A stretch of 15,163 nucleotides of DNA from Pseudorhodobacter sp. (GTDB lineage: Bacteria; Pseudomonadota; Alphaproteobacteria; Rhodobacterales; Rhodobacteraceae). Within the stretch, counting starts at the first letter, position 1. The number at the start of each line of letters is the position of its first letter. The notes under the pieces were generated by a model. That model searched no databases and was not told the DNA's origin. It worked only from the letters and a program-made list of their open reading frames with translations. Shown in pieces: positions 7,607 through 15,163 of the stretch. The stretch is from assembly GCA_024641255.1 (NCBI GenBank), contig JAHEDL010000126.1, positions 1 through 15,163 of the forward strand. The letters are read 5' to 3'. The translations under genes were made by a program, and so were the position numbers.

Positions 7607-9916
7607 GTGGCCAGTGTGACATCAGGTCAGATCAAGGATTTTGACCAAAGCAGCGCATCGCACAGCGGGTATTGGGTGCTGCTGGGCGCGGCACTGGCCT
7701 GCAGTGTTGGCGTGGCGATTGCGCCTAATCCAACTTGGGCGCTTGCCTGCTTGGCCGCCGGGCTAACCTTTGCAATTCTGGTGACCGTGCAGCGCATCGT
7801 GCGTTGGCTGCGTCTACGCAGTGATATCAAGCAAGAACAAAGGCTTATTGCGCTTATTTCCCATGACGCGGCACCGTGTTTTGCAACCGATGCTTTCGGG
7901 CAGATCGGGTTTCAGAACATCAGCGCGCAAGATCGCTTTGCGGTGCAAGCGGGCGCAACACTGGTCAGCGCGCTGAAAGATCACTTCGCCTCGCCCGCGG
8001 CGGTGCTGTATCGGCTGCAAACCCGCGCCGCCCACGCCGGGGCCGCCCGCGAAGATGTGGCAACGCGGCGTGGCCATTTGCGGCTTTCGGTGCACCGCGT
8101 GTCAGACCGACAGTTTTTGTGGCGGTTGGAAGAGTTTTTGGACCGCTCTTCGCCCGGCGCAAGCCGCGGCGTAGAATCGCTTAGCCTGCCGATGCTGACG
8201 GCGAATAAATCCGGCGTGGTGCTGTTTACCAATGATGCGATGCGTCGGTTGCTGGGCGGGCGGCCCAAACGGCTTGACCGCATTTTCACCTCGACCGCGC
8301 TGCATTCGGGCGAAGAGGTGGAAGTAACCGCCGCCGATGGCCCGGTGCGCGCGATTCTGGCAGAGGTTGAAAGCATTGGCGAACGGCGTGAAATTTATCT
8401 GCTCCCGGTCACGCGGCGTCAAAATGATGAAAGCATGTTGGCCGATTTTGAACATGTACCGGTTGCGCTGATGAAGTTTGAATCCAATGGCGCCTTGCGG
8501 CTTGCCAACAAAGCCGCGCGCGATTTGCTGCAGCTTGACGGCACGGATGCGCTTATTCATGATTTGTTTGAAGGCCTTGGGCGCCCGGTGGCCGATTGGC
8601 TGTCAGACGTGGCGCAAGAACGCATTCCCGGCGGTGCTGAAGTGCTGTGCGCGCGCAAACTGGGCGGCGAGGTGTTTGTGCAAGTCACGCTGCGCCGCAT
8701 CGTTGAACTGGGTCGCCCGGCGGTTCTGGCGGTGCTTCAGGATGCAACCGCGTTGAAAACGCTGGAAGCGCAGTTTGTGCAAAGCCAGAAAATGCAGGCC
8801 ATCGGCCAGCTTGCCGGCGGGGTGGCGCATGATTTCAACAATCTGCTGACCGCGATTTCGGGGCATTGCGACTTGTTGTTGCTGCGCCATAACAGTGGCG
8901 ATCCCGAATATGCCGATTTGATTCAAATTCACCAAAACGCCAATCGCGCCGCCGCTTTGGTTGGGCAGCTGCTGGCGTTTTCGCGCAAGCAAACCTTGAA
9001 ACCCGAACGCATTGATCTGCAAGATGTGCTGTCAGACCTGACGCATCTGCTGAACCGTCTGGTGGGCGAACGGGTGCGCCTGCGGCTGTCGCATGCCCCC
9101 GATTTGGGCCAGATTCGCGCCGACAAACGCCAGCTAGAGCAGGTCATCATGAACCTGGTGGTCAACGCGCGCGACGCCATGCCCGAAGGTGGCGCGATTC
9201 AGATCGAAACCGAAGCTCTGACCCTTAGCGAAGAAATGCGCCGTGACCGCGCCGTGGTGCCTGCGGGTGACTATGCGGTGATTCGCGTCCGCGACGCCGG
9301 GCATGGCATGCCGCCCGAACGGCTGCAGAAAATCTTTGAACCGTTCTTCACCACCAAACGCGCCGGCGAAGGCACGGGGCTGGGGCTTTCGACGGCCTAT
9401 GGCATCGTAAAACAGTCCGGCGGCTTCATCTTTGTTGATTCGACCGAAGGCGAAGGCACCACTTTCTTGCTTTATTTTCCGGCCTACTCTGGTCCCGAAA
9501 CCGAGGTTGCGCCGCAGGCACCGCCGCCGCAAAAGGTGATCTTGCGTCAGGGCGAAGGTGTGGTGCTGTTGGTCGAAGACGAGGCCCCGGTGCGCGCCTT
9601 TGCCAGCCGCGCCCTGCGGATGCGCGGCTATACCGTGCTAGAGGCTGAAAACGCCGAACAGGCGCTGAAGACCTTGGAAGATCCCAGCCTTGAAGTCGAT
9701 GTGTTTGTCACCGATGTGGTGATGCCGGGCATGGACGGGCCAAGCTGGGTGCGGCAGGCGTTGCAAACGCGGCCCAACGTCAAGGTGATCTTTGTGTCGG
9801 GCTATGCCGAAGAGGCGTTGTCGGAAGGGCAATCCAGAATTCCGAATTCAACCTTTTTGGCCAAACCGTTTTCGCTCAGCGATCTGACGGCGACAGTGCA
9901 GGGGCAGTTGCACTGA
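7607..9916 (+). CDS. cckA: Hybrid sensor histidine kinase with C-terminal receiver, CckA type
   Basis: With the GTG start at 7607 the protein has 769 residues. Two transmembrane helices (about 22-39 and 44-62) are followed by PAS-like sensor regions (about 85-180, 190-265 and 275-385). The dimerisation/phosphoacceptor helix is QKMQAIGQLAGGVAHDFNNLL with His408. The ATPase domain has an N-box MNLVVNARDAMPEGG (515-529), DAGHGMPPE (563-571), FEPFFTTK (577-584) and GTGLGLSTAYGI (589-600). The receiver domain (about 652-767) has the acidic pair ED (657-658), phospho-acceptor Asp703 in VTDVVMPGMDG, and the Lys of AKPF (752-755). This is the full CckA architecture, and proximity to recA and alaS agrees. 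CckA phosphorylates ChpT, which passes phosphate to CtrA; in rhodobacters the pathway governs motility, gene transfer agent and related traits. A CtrA box lies 50 bases upstream. GTG 7595 (773 residues) is an alternative start. Confidence 0.92.
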   Translation: MASVTSGQIKDFDQSSASHSGYWVLLGAALACSVGVAIAPNPTWALACLAAGLTFAILVTVQRIVRWLRLRSDIKQEQRLIALISHDAAPCFATDAFGQIGFQNISAQDRFAVQAGATLVSALKDHFASPAAVLYRLQTRAAHAGAAREDVATRRGHLRLSVHRVSDRQFLWRLEEFLDRSSPGASRGVESLSLPMLTANKSGVVLFTNDAMRRLLGGRPKRLDRIFTSTALHSGEEVEVTAADGPVRAILAEVESIGERREIYLLPVTRRQNDESMLADFEHVPVALMKFESNGALRLANKAARDLLQLDGTDALIHDLFEGLGRPVADWLSDVAQERIPGGAEVLCARKLGGEVFVQVTLRRIVELGRPAVLAVLQDATALKTLEAQFVQSQKMQAIGQLAGGVAHDFNNLLTAISGHCDLLLLRHNSGDPEYADLIQIHQNANRAAALVGQLLAFSRKQTLKPERIDLQDVLSDLTHLLNRLVGERVRLRLSHAPDLGQIRADKRQLEQVIMNLVVNARDAMPEGGAIQIETEALTLSEEMRRDRAVVPAGDYAVIRVRDAGHGMPPERLQKIFEPFFTTKRAGEGTGLGLSTAYGIVKQSGGFIFVDSTEGEGTTFLLYFPAYSGPETEVAPQAPPPQKVILRQGEGVVLLVEDEAPVRAFASRALRMRGYTVLEAENAEQALKTLEDPSLEVDVFVTDVVMPGMDGPSWVRQALQTRPNVKVIFVSGYAEEALSEGQSRIPNSTFLAKPFSLSDLTATVQGQLH

Positions 9917-9936
9917 CCAAGGGGAAACCTGGTTTT
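9916..9936 (+). terminator. Weak terminator-like hairpin after cckA
   Basis: ACCA-A-GG (9916-9922) can pair with CC-TGGT (9928-9933) across a 5-base loop with one bulged A, followed by TTTT (9933-9936). It starts at the last base of the cckA stop codon. The stem is short and imperfect, so termination would be inefficient at best. Confidence 0.3.
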
Positions 9937-10089
9937 GGTGCAAAGGCCGAAATCGAATGACGGCAGTTTTACCAAAAACAGCGCGGTGCTGGCGCTTCTG
10001 CAAAGTCGGCGTTCCGAATGGTGCCGCGCTGGTAGTCATTCAAGCGCCGCGCCAAAATCCCTGCAAACAGGCGCGGATTGTGGATTTTG

Positions 10090-10105
10090 GTAATCAATCC
10101 TTAAC
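10090..10105 (+). promoter_or_regulatory. One-mismatch CtrA box upstream of recA
   Basis: GTAA (10090-10093), seven bases, then TTAAC (10101-10105) matches TTAA-N7-TTAAC at 8 of 9 defined positions. It sits about 36 bases upstream of the candidate recA -35. The match is imperfect, but a near-identical arrangement with a perfect site precedes the neighbouring cckA. Confidence 0.4.
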
Positions 10106-10140
10106 CAAGCTTTGAAAACACTGGGGTCGCGACAATTTGG

Positions 10141-10169
10141 TTGAAATGTTCTCTGTTTACCCCCATAAG
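10141..10169 (+). promoter_or_regulatory. Candidate sigma-70 promoter of recA
   Basis: TTGAAA (10141-10146), a 17-base spacer, then CATAAG (10164-10169), which matches the -35 and -10 consensus hexamers at 5 and 4 of 6 positions. The expected start near 10176 falls inside the LexA-like box just downstream, an arrangement suited to repression. Confidence 0.5.
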
Positions 10170-10191
10170 AGACAAAACAAATAGAGAACAT
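10146..10191. promoter_or_regulatory. SOS (LexA) box within a long inverted repeat upstream of recA
   Basis: On the minus strand, 10189-10175 reads GTTC-TCTATTT-GTTT, one base from the alphaproteobacterial LexA consensus GTTC-N7-GTTC. A second copy of the GTTC-TCTGTTT portion is on the plus strand at 10148-10158. Together they make a 13-base inverted repeat (10146-10158 with 10179-10191, one G-T pair, nine perfect outer pairs) that spans the promoter spacer, the -10 and the expected start point. Position and consensus support LexA repression of recA. Confidence 0.65.
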
Positions 10192-10238
10192 CTTCGGCGA
10201 TTGCCGCCTGGATGCAACCGTGGGATAAGGGCAAAGCA

Positions 10239-11306
10239 ATGGCAGCGGCAAATCTACTCGAGTTGAACGGGAAGCGGGATATGGATAAGGCAAAAGCGTT
10301 GGAAAGCGCCTTGGCGCAGATTGAACGCCAGTTTGGCAAGGGCTCGATCATGAAGCTCGGCCAAGACAACCCGGTCATGGATATCGAAGCCACCTCGACC
10401 GGATCGTTGGGTCTTGATATCGCGCTTGGCATCGGTGGCCTGCCGCAGGGCCGGATTATTGAAATTTACGGGCCGGAATCGTCGGGCAAAACCACGCTGA
10501 CGCTGCATGTCGTGGCCGAAGCGCAGAAAAAAGGCGGCGTTTGCGCCTTTGTCGACGCCGAACACGCGCTTGACCCGCAATACGCCAAGAAATTGGGCGT
10601 CAATCTGGATGAGTTGCTGATCTCGCAGCCTGACACCGGCGAACAGGCGCTAGAGATCGTCGATACGCTGGTGCGCTCTGGCGCGGTAAGCCTGATCGTT
10701 GTCGACTCGGTCGCGGCCTTGGTGCCGAAATCGGAAATCGAAGGCGATATGGGCGACATGCAGATGGGCAGCCAGGCCCGATTGATGAGCCAAGCGATGC
10801 GCAAACTGACCGCGTCGATCGGGCGCAGCAATTGCATGGTGATCTTCATCAACCAGATCCGGATGAAAATCGGCGTGATGTTTGGCAGCCCCGAAACCAC
10901 CACCGGCGGCAACGCGTTGAAATTCTACGCCTCGGTGCGTCTGGATATTCGCCGCACCGGCGCGATCAAGGATCGTGACGAAGTCGTTGGCAACGCCACC
11001 CGCGTGAAAGTGGTGAAGAACAAGGTTTCGCCGCCGTTCAAGGAAGTTGAATTCGACATCATGTATGGCGAAGGCATTTCGAAGGTGGGTGAGTTGGTTG
11101 ATATCGGTGTCAAAGCCGGCGTGGTTGAAAAGTCGGGCAGCTGGTATTCCTACAAGGATGAACGCATCGGGCAGGGCCGTGAAAACGCCAAGACCTTCCT
11201 GAAGCAAAATCCGGCCATCGCGCAGGACATTGAAGAACGCATCCGCACCGCGAATGGATTGGATTTTTCGATCAGCGGCGAAGAGGCCGCCGTTCTTGAT
11301 GATTGA
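10239..11306 (+). CDS. recA: RecA recombinase
   Basis: A 355-residue RecA, the ATP-dependent strand-exchange protein that also stimulates LexA self-cleavage. The N-terminal helix segment [22 protein letters not shown] is canonical. Walker A is GPESSGKTT (78-86), Walker B is LIVVDS (152-157), loop L1 includes [12 protein letters not shown] (166-177), and [28 protein letters not shown] (203-230) spans loop L2. The C-terminus ends in a short acidic tail (EEAAVLDD). ATG 10239 is chosen because [12 protein letters not shown] resembles the start of Rhodobacter RecA proteins and AAGGG lies 7 bases upstream. The in-frame ATGs at 10212 and 10281 are alternatives. The gene is probably monocistronic: it has its own promoter region with LexA-like elements and ends in a strong terminator. 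Identification is certain. Confidence 0.98.
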   Translation: MAAANLLELNGKRDMDKAKALESALAQIERQFGKGSIMKLGQDNPVMDIEATSTGSLGLDIALGIGGLPQGRIIEIYGPESSGKTTLTLHVVAEAQKKGGVCAFVDAEHALDPQYAKKLGVNLDELLISQPDTGEQALEIVDTLVRSGAVSLIVVDSVAALVPKSEIEGDMGDMQMGSQARLMSQAMRKLTASIGRSNCMVIFINQIRMKIGVMFGSPETTTGGNALKFYASVRLDIRRTGAIKDRDEVVGNATRVKVVKNKVSPPFKEVEFDIMYGEGISKVGELVDIGVKAGVVEKSGSWYSYKDERIGQGRENAKTFLKQNPAIAQDIEERIRTANGLDFSISGEEAAVLDD

Positions 11307-11331
11307 TCTTTGACCAAGCGGTTGAATTTGA

Positions 11332-11363
11332 AGGCCGGAAGCGCAAGTTTCCGGCCTTTTTCA
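11332..11363 (+). terminator. Intrinsic terminator of recA
   Basis: A 10-bp perfect stem, AAGGCCGGAA (11332-11341) with TTCCGGCCTT (11350-11359), 8-base loop, followed by a T run through 11362. It lies 26 bases after the recA stop and separates recA from alaS. Confidence 0.93.
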
Positions 11364-11452
11364 TTGTCTTGTCACGAAGGCGTGGACAGCCCCGCGCAGG
11401 GCGGATAAACGAAGCGCAACAGAGTTTTCCTGCCTTTTGGAGGCCCCAGACC

Positions 11453-14107
11453 ATGGCTTCGTTGAACGACATCCGCTCGACCTATATCGATTTCTTCGCC
11501 CGCAATGGCCACAAAGTGGTGGAAAGCTCTCCGCTTGTGCCGCGCAATGACCCGACGCTGATGTTTGCGAATTCGGGCATGGTGCAGTTCAAGAACTGCT
11601 TTACCGGCGTTGAAACCCGCGACTACAAGCGCGCCACTACGGCGCAAAAATGCGTGCGCGCTGGCGGCAAGCACAACGACCTTGATAACGTCGGCTATAC
11701 CGCGCGCCACCATACGTTTTTCGAAATGCTGGGCAACTTCAGCTTTGGCGATTACTTCAAGGCCGAAGCCATTGCTTTTGCTTGGGAATTGCTGACCAAA
11801 GATTTTGGACTGAACAAAGACAAGCTGTTAGTCACCGTCTATCACACCGATGATGAGGCCGCGACGATCTGGAAAAAGGTTGCCGGAATTTCCGATAATC
11901 GCATCATCCGCATTGCCAGCGATGACAACTTCTGGCGGATGGGGCCGACCGGCCCCTGCGGCCCGTGCACCGAGATCTTCTACGACCACGGCGACAAAAT
12001 CTGGGGTGGCCCGCCCGGTTCGGCCGAAGAAGACGGCGACCGTTATATCGAAATCTGGAACAACGTGTTCATGCAGAACGAACAGTTCGCGGATGGCACG
12101 ATGCGGCCGCTGGACATGCAGTCGATTGATACCGGCATGGGGTTGGAGCGGATTGGCGCGCTGCTGCAGGGCAAGCACGACAACTATGACACCGACCTGA
12201 TGCGCAGCCTGATCGAGGCATCGGCGCACGCAACCAACACCGACCCCGATGGCCCCGGCAAAACCAGCCACCGCGTGATCGCGGACCATTTGCGGTCTAC
12301 ATCGTTCCTGATTGCAGATGGGGTGATGCCGTCGAACGAAGGTCGCGGCTATGTGCTGCGCCGCATCATGCGCCGTGCGATGCGCCACGCGCATATGCTG
12401 GGTGCGCAGGACCCGGTGATGCACCGTCTGGTTCCGGCTTTGGTGCGGCAGATGGGGGCGGCTTACCCTGAACTCGCCCGCGCGCAGGCGCTGATCGAGG
12501 AAACCCAGCGGCTGGAAGAAACCCGTTTCAAGACCACGCTTGACCGTGGCCTGCGGCTGTTGAATGACGAGCTGGACCGTCTGCCCGAAGGCGCCGATCT
12601 GCCCGGCGGTGTGGCGTTCAAACTTTATGACACCTACGGCTTCCCGCTGGACCTGACGCAAGACGTGCTGCGTGAAAAGTCGCGCGCCGTCGATGTCGCC
12701 GGTTTCGACGACGCGATGTCCGAACAGAAAGCCAAGGCCCGTGCAAGCTGGTCGGGCGCTGGCGGCACTGCCGATGCGAAGGTGTGGTTTGAAATCGCCG
12801 AAGCCCATGGCGCGACCGAATTCCTTGGCTATGACACCGAAACCGCCGAAGGCCAGATCGACGCACTTGTGCGCGATGGCGCGCTGATTGGCGCGGCCGA
12901 GGTTGGGTCCACCGTGCAGATCGTGGTTAACCAGACCCCGTTCTACGCCGAAAGCGGCGGTCAGGTCGGCGATACCGGCTATATCCGCACCGCGACCGGT
13001 TTGGCCGAAGTGACCGACACCAAGAAACAGGCCGGCGTTTTCCTGCATATCGCGCGCGTGGCCGAAGGTACGATCCTGCGCGGTCAGCCCGCGAAGCTAG
13101 AGGTTTCGCATGGCCGTCGCGGCGCCATTCGTGCCAACCACTCGGCCACCCACCTGCTGCACGAAGCCCTGCGGCGTGCCTTGGGCGACCATGTGGCGCA
13201 GCGCGGGTCGCTGAACGCCGCTGACCGTTTGCGCTTTGACTTCAGCCATTCTTCCGCAATGTCAGAGGCCGAACAGCGCAGCGTCGAGGCCGAGGTGAAC
13301 GAATTCATCCGGCAAAACACCGCCGTTGATACCCGGATCATGACGCCAGACGACGCGCGGGCCTTGGGCGCGCAGGCGCTGTTTGGCGAAAAATACGGCG
13401 ACGAAGTGCGCGTGGTGTCGATGGGCACGCTGGATGGTTCGGGCAAGGGCGCCGATGGCCGCACCTATAGCCTTGAACTTTGCGGCGGCACCCATGTGGC
13501 GCGCACTGGCGACATTGGCGCGTTTGTGCTGCTGTCGGACAGCGCCTCGTCTTCGGGCGTGCGCCGGATTGAAGCTTTGACCGGTCAGGCCGCGCTGGAC
13601 CACCTTAGCGCGCAAGACAAACGGCTGGCAGATGTGGCCGCCGCGCTGAAAACCCATGCGGGTGACGTGCTTGACCGCGTGAAAGCGCTGCAAGACGAAC
13701 GCCGCGCTTTGGCCAACGAAGTGGCGCAACTGCGCCGCGAACTGGCGATGGGCGGCAAGTCTGGCGGGCCGGAAGTCAAGGAAATCAACGGCGTAAAGCT
13801 GATTGCTCAGGTGCTTTCGGGCGTGTCGGGCAAAGACCTTCCAGCCTTGATTGACGAGATGAAGGCGCAGATCGGGTCGGGCGCTGTGGTGCTGATCGCC
13901 GATACTGGTGCGAAGCCTGCGGTTGCCGCCGGTGTTACCGCCGATCTGACCGCACGGATCTCGGCAGTCACGCTGGCCAAGGCTGCAGTTGAAGCCTTGG
14001 GCGGCAAAGGTGGCGGTGGTCGCCCCGACATGGCGCAGGGCGGCGGGGCCGATATTGCGCTGGCCGATGCAGCAATTGCCGCGGTTCATGCCGCGTTGGA
14101 GGCGTAA
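11453..14107 (+). CDS. alaS: Alanyl-tRNA synthetase
   Basis: A full-length 884-residue class II synthetase that charges tRNA-Ala. The aminoacylation domain (1-240) shows [20 protein letters not shown] (31-50), the class II motif 2 region with [20 protein letters not shown] (83-102), [16 protein letters not shown] (160-175), and motif 3 in DTGMGLERI (226-234). The editing domain has the zinc-type HxxxH motif HSATHLLH (563-570) and CGGTH (677-681), needed to clear mischarged Ser and Gly. A coiled segment (about 720-765) leads to the C-Ala domain with [16 protein letters not shown] (850-865). The ATG at 11453 has GGAGG 9 bases upstream and gives the canonical [11 protein letters not shown] start. 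The frame is open upstream to 11303, but that stretch contains the recA terminator and is not coding. Its stop codon directly abuts the next gene. Confidence 0.98.
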   Translation: MASLNDIRSTYIDFFARNGHKVVESSPLVPRNDPTLMFANSGMVQFKNCFTGVETRDYKRATTAQKCVRAGGKHNDLDNVGYTARHHTFFEMLGNFSFGDYFKAEAIAFAWELLTKDFGLNKDKLLVTVYHTDDEAATIWKKVAGISDNRIIRIASDDNFWRMGPTGPCGPCTEIFYDHGDKIWGGPPGSAEEDGDRYIEIWNNVFMQNEQFADGTMRPLDMQSIDTGMGLERIGALLQGKHDNYDTDLMRSLIEASAHATNTDPDGPGKTSHRVIADHLRSTSFLIADGVMPSNEGRGYVLRRIMRRAMRHAHMLGAQDPVMHRLVPALVRQMGAAYPELARAQALIEETQRLEETRFKTTLDRGLRLLNDELDRLPEGADLPGGVAFKLYDTYGFPLDLTQDVLREKSRAVDVAGFDDAMSEQKAKARASWSGAGGTADAKVWFEIAEAHGATEFLGYDTETAEGQIDALVRDGALIGAAEVGSTVQIVVNQTPFYAESGGQVGDTGYIRTATGLAEVTDTKKQAGVFLHIARVAEGTILRGQPAKLEVSHGRRGAIRANHSATHLLHEALRRALGDHVAQRGSLNAADRLRFDFSHSSAMSEAEQRSVEAEVNEFIRQNTAVDTRIMTPDDARALGAQALFGEKYGDEVRVVSMGTLDGSGKGADGRTYSLELCGGTHVARTGDIGAFVLLSDSASSSGVRRIEALTGQAALDHLSAQDKRLADVAAALKTHAGDVLDRVKALQDERRALANEVAQLRRELAMGGKSGGPEVKEINGVKLIAQVLSGVSGKDLPALIDEMKAQIGSGAVVLIADTGAKPAVAAGVTADLTARISAVTLAKAAVEALGGKGGGGRPDMAQGGGADIALADAAIAAVHAALEA

Positions 14108-14401
14108 ATGCCAACCGCACTTTGGATCGCGCAGGTTCACGTCACAGACGCCGAGGCCTATGGCAAATATGCCAAGGCCGCCGGTCCGGCGATTGCGGCG
14201 CATGGCGGGGTATTTCTGGCCCGCGGTGGTCGTTATGTGCAGCTAGAGGGCAACGACCGGGCGCGCAACGTGGTTGCGCGTTTCCCCAGCGTTGAAGCGG
14301 CGGTCGAGTGCTACAATTCGCCGGAATATCAGGCGGCGCTTTCGCATGCCAAGGGCGCTTCGGTGCGCGATCTGGTTGTGGTGGAAGAGGTTGGCGCGTA
14401 A
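14108..14401 (+). CDS. DUF1330 domain protein (dimeric alpha-beta barrel)
   Basis: A 97-residue protein, close to the usual size of the family. Typical features are the first strand ALWIAQVHVTDAEAYGKYAKAA (4-25), AIAAHGGVFLARGG (28-41), the central strand NVVARFPSVEAAVECYNSPEYQAA (54-77) with the E-C-Y-N-S-P-E-Y core, and a final DLVVVEEV strand. DUF1330 belongs to the ferredoxin-like dimeric barrel superfamily; no enzymatic role is established. The ATG follows the alaS TAA with no base between them, so it is almost certainly co-transcribed and probably translationally coupled to alaS. A functional link to alanyl-tRNA synthesis is not implied by the family. Confidence 0.9.
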   Translation: MPTALWIAQVHVTDAEAYGKYAKAAGPAIAAHGGVFLARGGRYVQLEGNDRARNVVARFPSVEAAVECYNSPEYQAALSHAKGASVRDLVVVEEVGA

Positions 14402-14432
14402 TCGGCTCGCGCGAATTTGACCAAATAAATCC

Positions 14433-14456
14433 AGCGCAAAGCCACGGCTTTGTGCT
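14433..14456 (+). other. Intergenic hairpin without T run
   Basis: AGCGCAAAGC (14433-14442) pairs with GCTTTGTGCT (14447-14456) around the loop CACG, giving ten pairs including one G-U. No T run follows, so it is not a standard intrinsic terminator. It may end or stabilise the alaS-DUF1330 transcript, or belong to the leader of the next gene. Confidence 0.4.
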
Positions 14457-14507
14457 AGCCTTGCGTTGAAGAGGCCGGTCAGGCCCAAAGTTATGTGAGG
14501 GCAGAGC

Positions 14508-15163
14508 ATGTGTCGTTGGGCTGCATATGTGGGTGCGCCGATTTTCCTTGAGGAAATCGTCAGCCGCCCCGGCCATTCATTGATCCACCAAAGCCACCAC
14601 GCTATGCAGACCCATTCGGCGATCAATGCTGATGGCTTTGGCATCGCATGGTATGGTGATCGACCCGAACCGGGGCTTTACCGCGATGTAATGCCAGCGT
14701 GGTCGGACCCGAACCTGAAAAGCCTGACAGCGCAGGTGAAATCGGGGCTGTTTTTGGCGCATGTGCGGGCCTCGACCGGCACCGCGACCAGCCGCAACAA
14801 CTGCCACCCGTTTGTGCATGGCGCGTGGAGCTTTATGCACAACGGTCAGGTCGGCGGGTATGATCAGTTTCGCCGCGATGCCGATATGATGATCCCCGAT
14901 GCGCTATACACCGCGCGGCGCGGGGCCACCGATTCCGAAGCGTTGTTTCTTGTGGCCGTGGCCGAAGGGCTGGATGGCGATCCGCGCGGCGCGTTGGAGC
15001 GGGCAGCAGCGCGGTTTATTTCGCTGGCCAAAGCCAAGGGTGCCTTGCCGTATTTGCGGATGACGGCGGCTTTGTCGGATGGCAAACGGCTTTACGCGCT
15101 GCGCTATGCCACCGATGCGGCCGCGCCCAGCCTGTATTATCGCTGGTCGGAAACAAGGGGCGG
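14508..15163 (+). CDS. Class II (Ntn-type) glutamine amidotransferase, YafJ/EgtC-like, 5' part
   Basis: 218 complete codons are visible before the right edge. The N-terminus MCRWAAYVGAPIFLEEIV exposes Cys2 as the N-terminal nucleophile after methionine removal, the hallmark of class II amidotransferases. Further signature parts are ADGFGIAWYG (41-50), FLAHVRASTG (82-91) with the glutamine-holding Arg, and NNCHPFVHGAWSFMHNGQVGG (97-117) with the Asn-Gly of the oxyanion region. This matches the small single-domain group containing YafJ and EgtC rather than PurF, GlmS or GltB, which carry large extra domains. EgtC hydrolyses a gamma-glutamyl bond in ergothioneine synthesis, but no other ergothioneine gene is visible, so the substrate is left open. 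GAGGG at 14497-14501 sets the ATG at 14508. It is probably a separate transcription unit, 106 bases after the DUF1330 gene. Confidence 0.88.
   Translation, partial: MCRWAAYVGAPIFLEEIVSRPGHSLIHQSHHAMQTHSAINADGFGIAWYGDRPEPGLYRDVMPAWSDPNLKSLTAQVKSGLFLAHVRASTGTATSRNNCHPFVHGAWSFMHNGQVGGYDQFRRDADMMIPDALYTARRGATDSEALFLVAVAEGLDGDPRGALERAAARFISLAKAKGALPYLRMTAALSDGKRLYALRYATDAAAPSLYYRWSETRG

Larger units (their letters stand above)
9917..10238 (+). other. 322-base intergenic gap between cckA and recA: structured DNA plus the recA control region
   Basis: No gene is well supported here. The left half contains inverted repeats: an 11-bp stem (9979-9989 with 10021-10031, two wobble pairs) and the perfect 7-bp GGCGCTT/AAGCGCC (9991-9997 with 10042-10048). 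They could belong to a small RNA or an untranslated region. A 52-codon open frame (ATG 9957 to TGA 10115) has no ribosome binding site and overlaps a likely regulator site, so I do not call it a gene. The right half (10090-10191) holds the CtrA-like, promoter and LexA-like elements listed separately. Confidence 0.5.

Noticed and set aside
9848..10039. Minus-strand frame spanning the cckA end and the intergenic gap
   Set aside because: It overlaps the conserved receiver-domain end of cckA and shows no motif or ribosome binding site.
11303..11452. N-terminal extension of alaS by 50 codons
   Set aside because: The stretch contains the recA terminator and has no ATG/GTG start with a ribosome binding site; the canonical AlaS start is at 11453.
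11828..13048. Long minus-strand open frame opposite alaS
   Set aside because: It overlaps conserved alaS sequence entirely and has no motif or ribosome binding site of its own.

Overview
The window looks like chromosomal DNA of an alphaproteobacterium of the Rhodobacteraceae (Rhodobacter/Roseobacter lineage). It is GC-rich, with strong G/C preference at third codon positions. It carries a CckA-type hybrid kinase, a RecA whose N-terminus resembles those of Rhodobacter, and guaB, rsmB-like, cckA, recA and alaS close together. It also holds an intergenic motif I recognise from memory as recurrent in this family. Nearly all of it is housekeeping or core DNA. I see no insertion sequence, prophage, CRISPR array, tRNA or rRNA, and no block of foreign base composition.

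Layout, left to right: (1) the 5' part of a LysR regulator (minus strand) diverges from a phytanoyl-CoA-dioxygenase-family Fe(II)/2-oxoglutarate oxygenase. The oxygenase is followed on the same strand by a TDT/SLAC1-type membrane transporter. A perfect 8-bp dyad lies in the divergent promoter region. (2) A stand-alone class I glutamine amidotransferase (minus) diverges from guaB (IMP dehydrogenase, plus). (3) A strong, probably bidirectional terminator separates guaB from a convergent ExoD-family membrane protein. (4) A short-chain dehydrogenase and an RsmB-like rRNA m5C methyltransferase form a likely two-gene operon. (5) The cckA hybrid histidine kinase follows, with a consensus CtrA box (TTAA-N7-TTAAC) just upstream. 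(6) A structured 322-base gap holds the recA control region: a near-consensus alphaproteobacterial LexA box, a sigma-70-like promoter and a one-mismatch CtrA box. recA follows and ends in a clear intrinsic terminator. (7) alaS abuts a DUF1330 gene (stop and start codons touch). Last comes a class II glutamine amidotransferase that runs off the right edge.

Functionally, the centre of the window joins cell-cycle/phosphorelay signalling (CckA), DNA repair (RecA) and translation (AlaS, rRNA methylation). The most interesting signals are regulatory. The CtrA box ahead of cckA suggests that the final output of the CckA phosphorelay feeds back on its own kinase. The recA region may combine SOS and CtrA inputs. 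I found no convincing previously undescribed multi-gene system.
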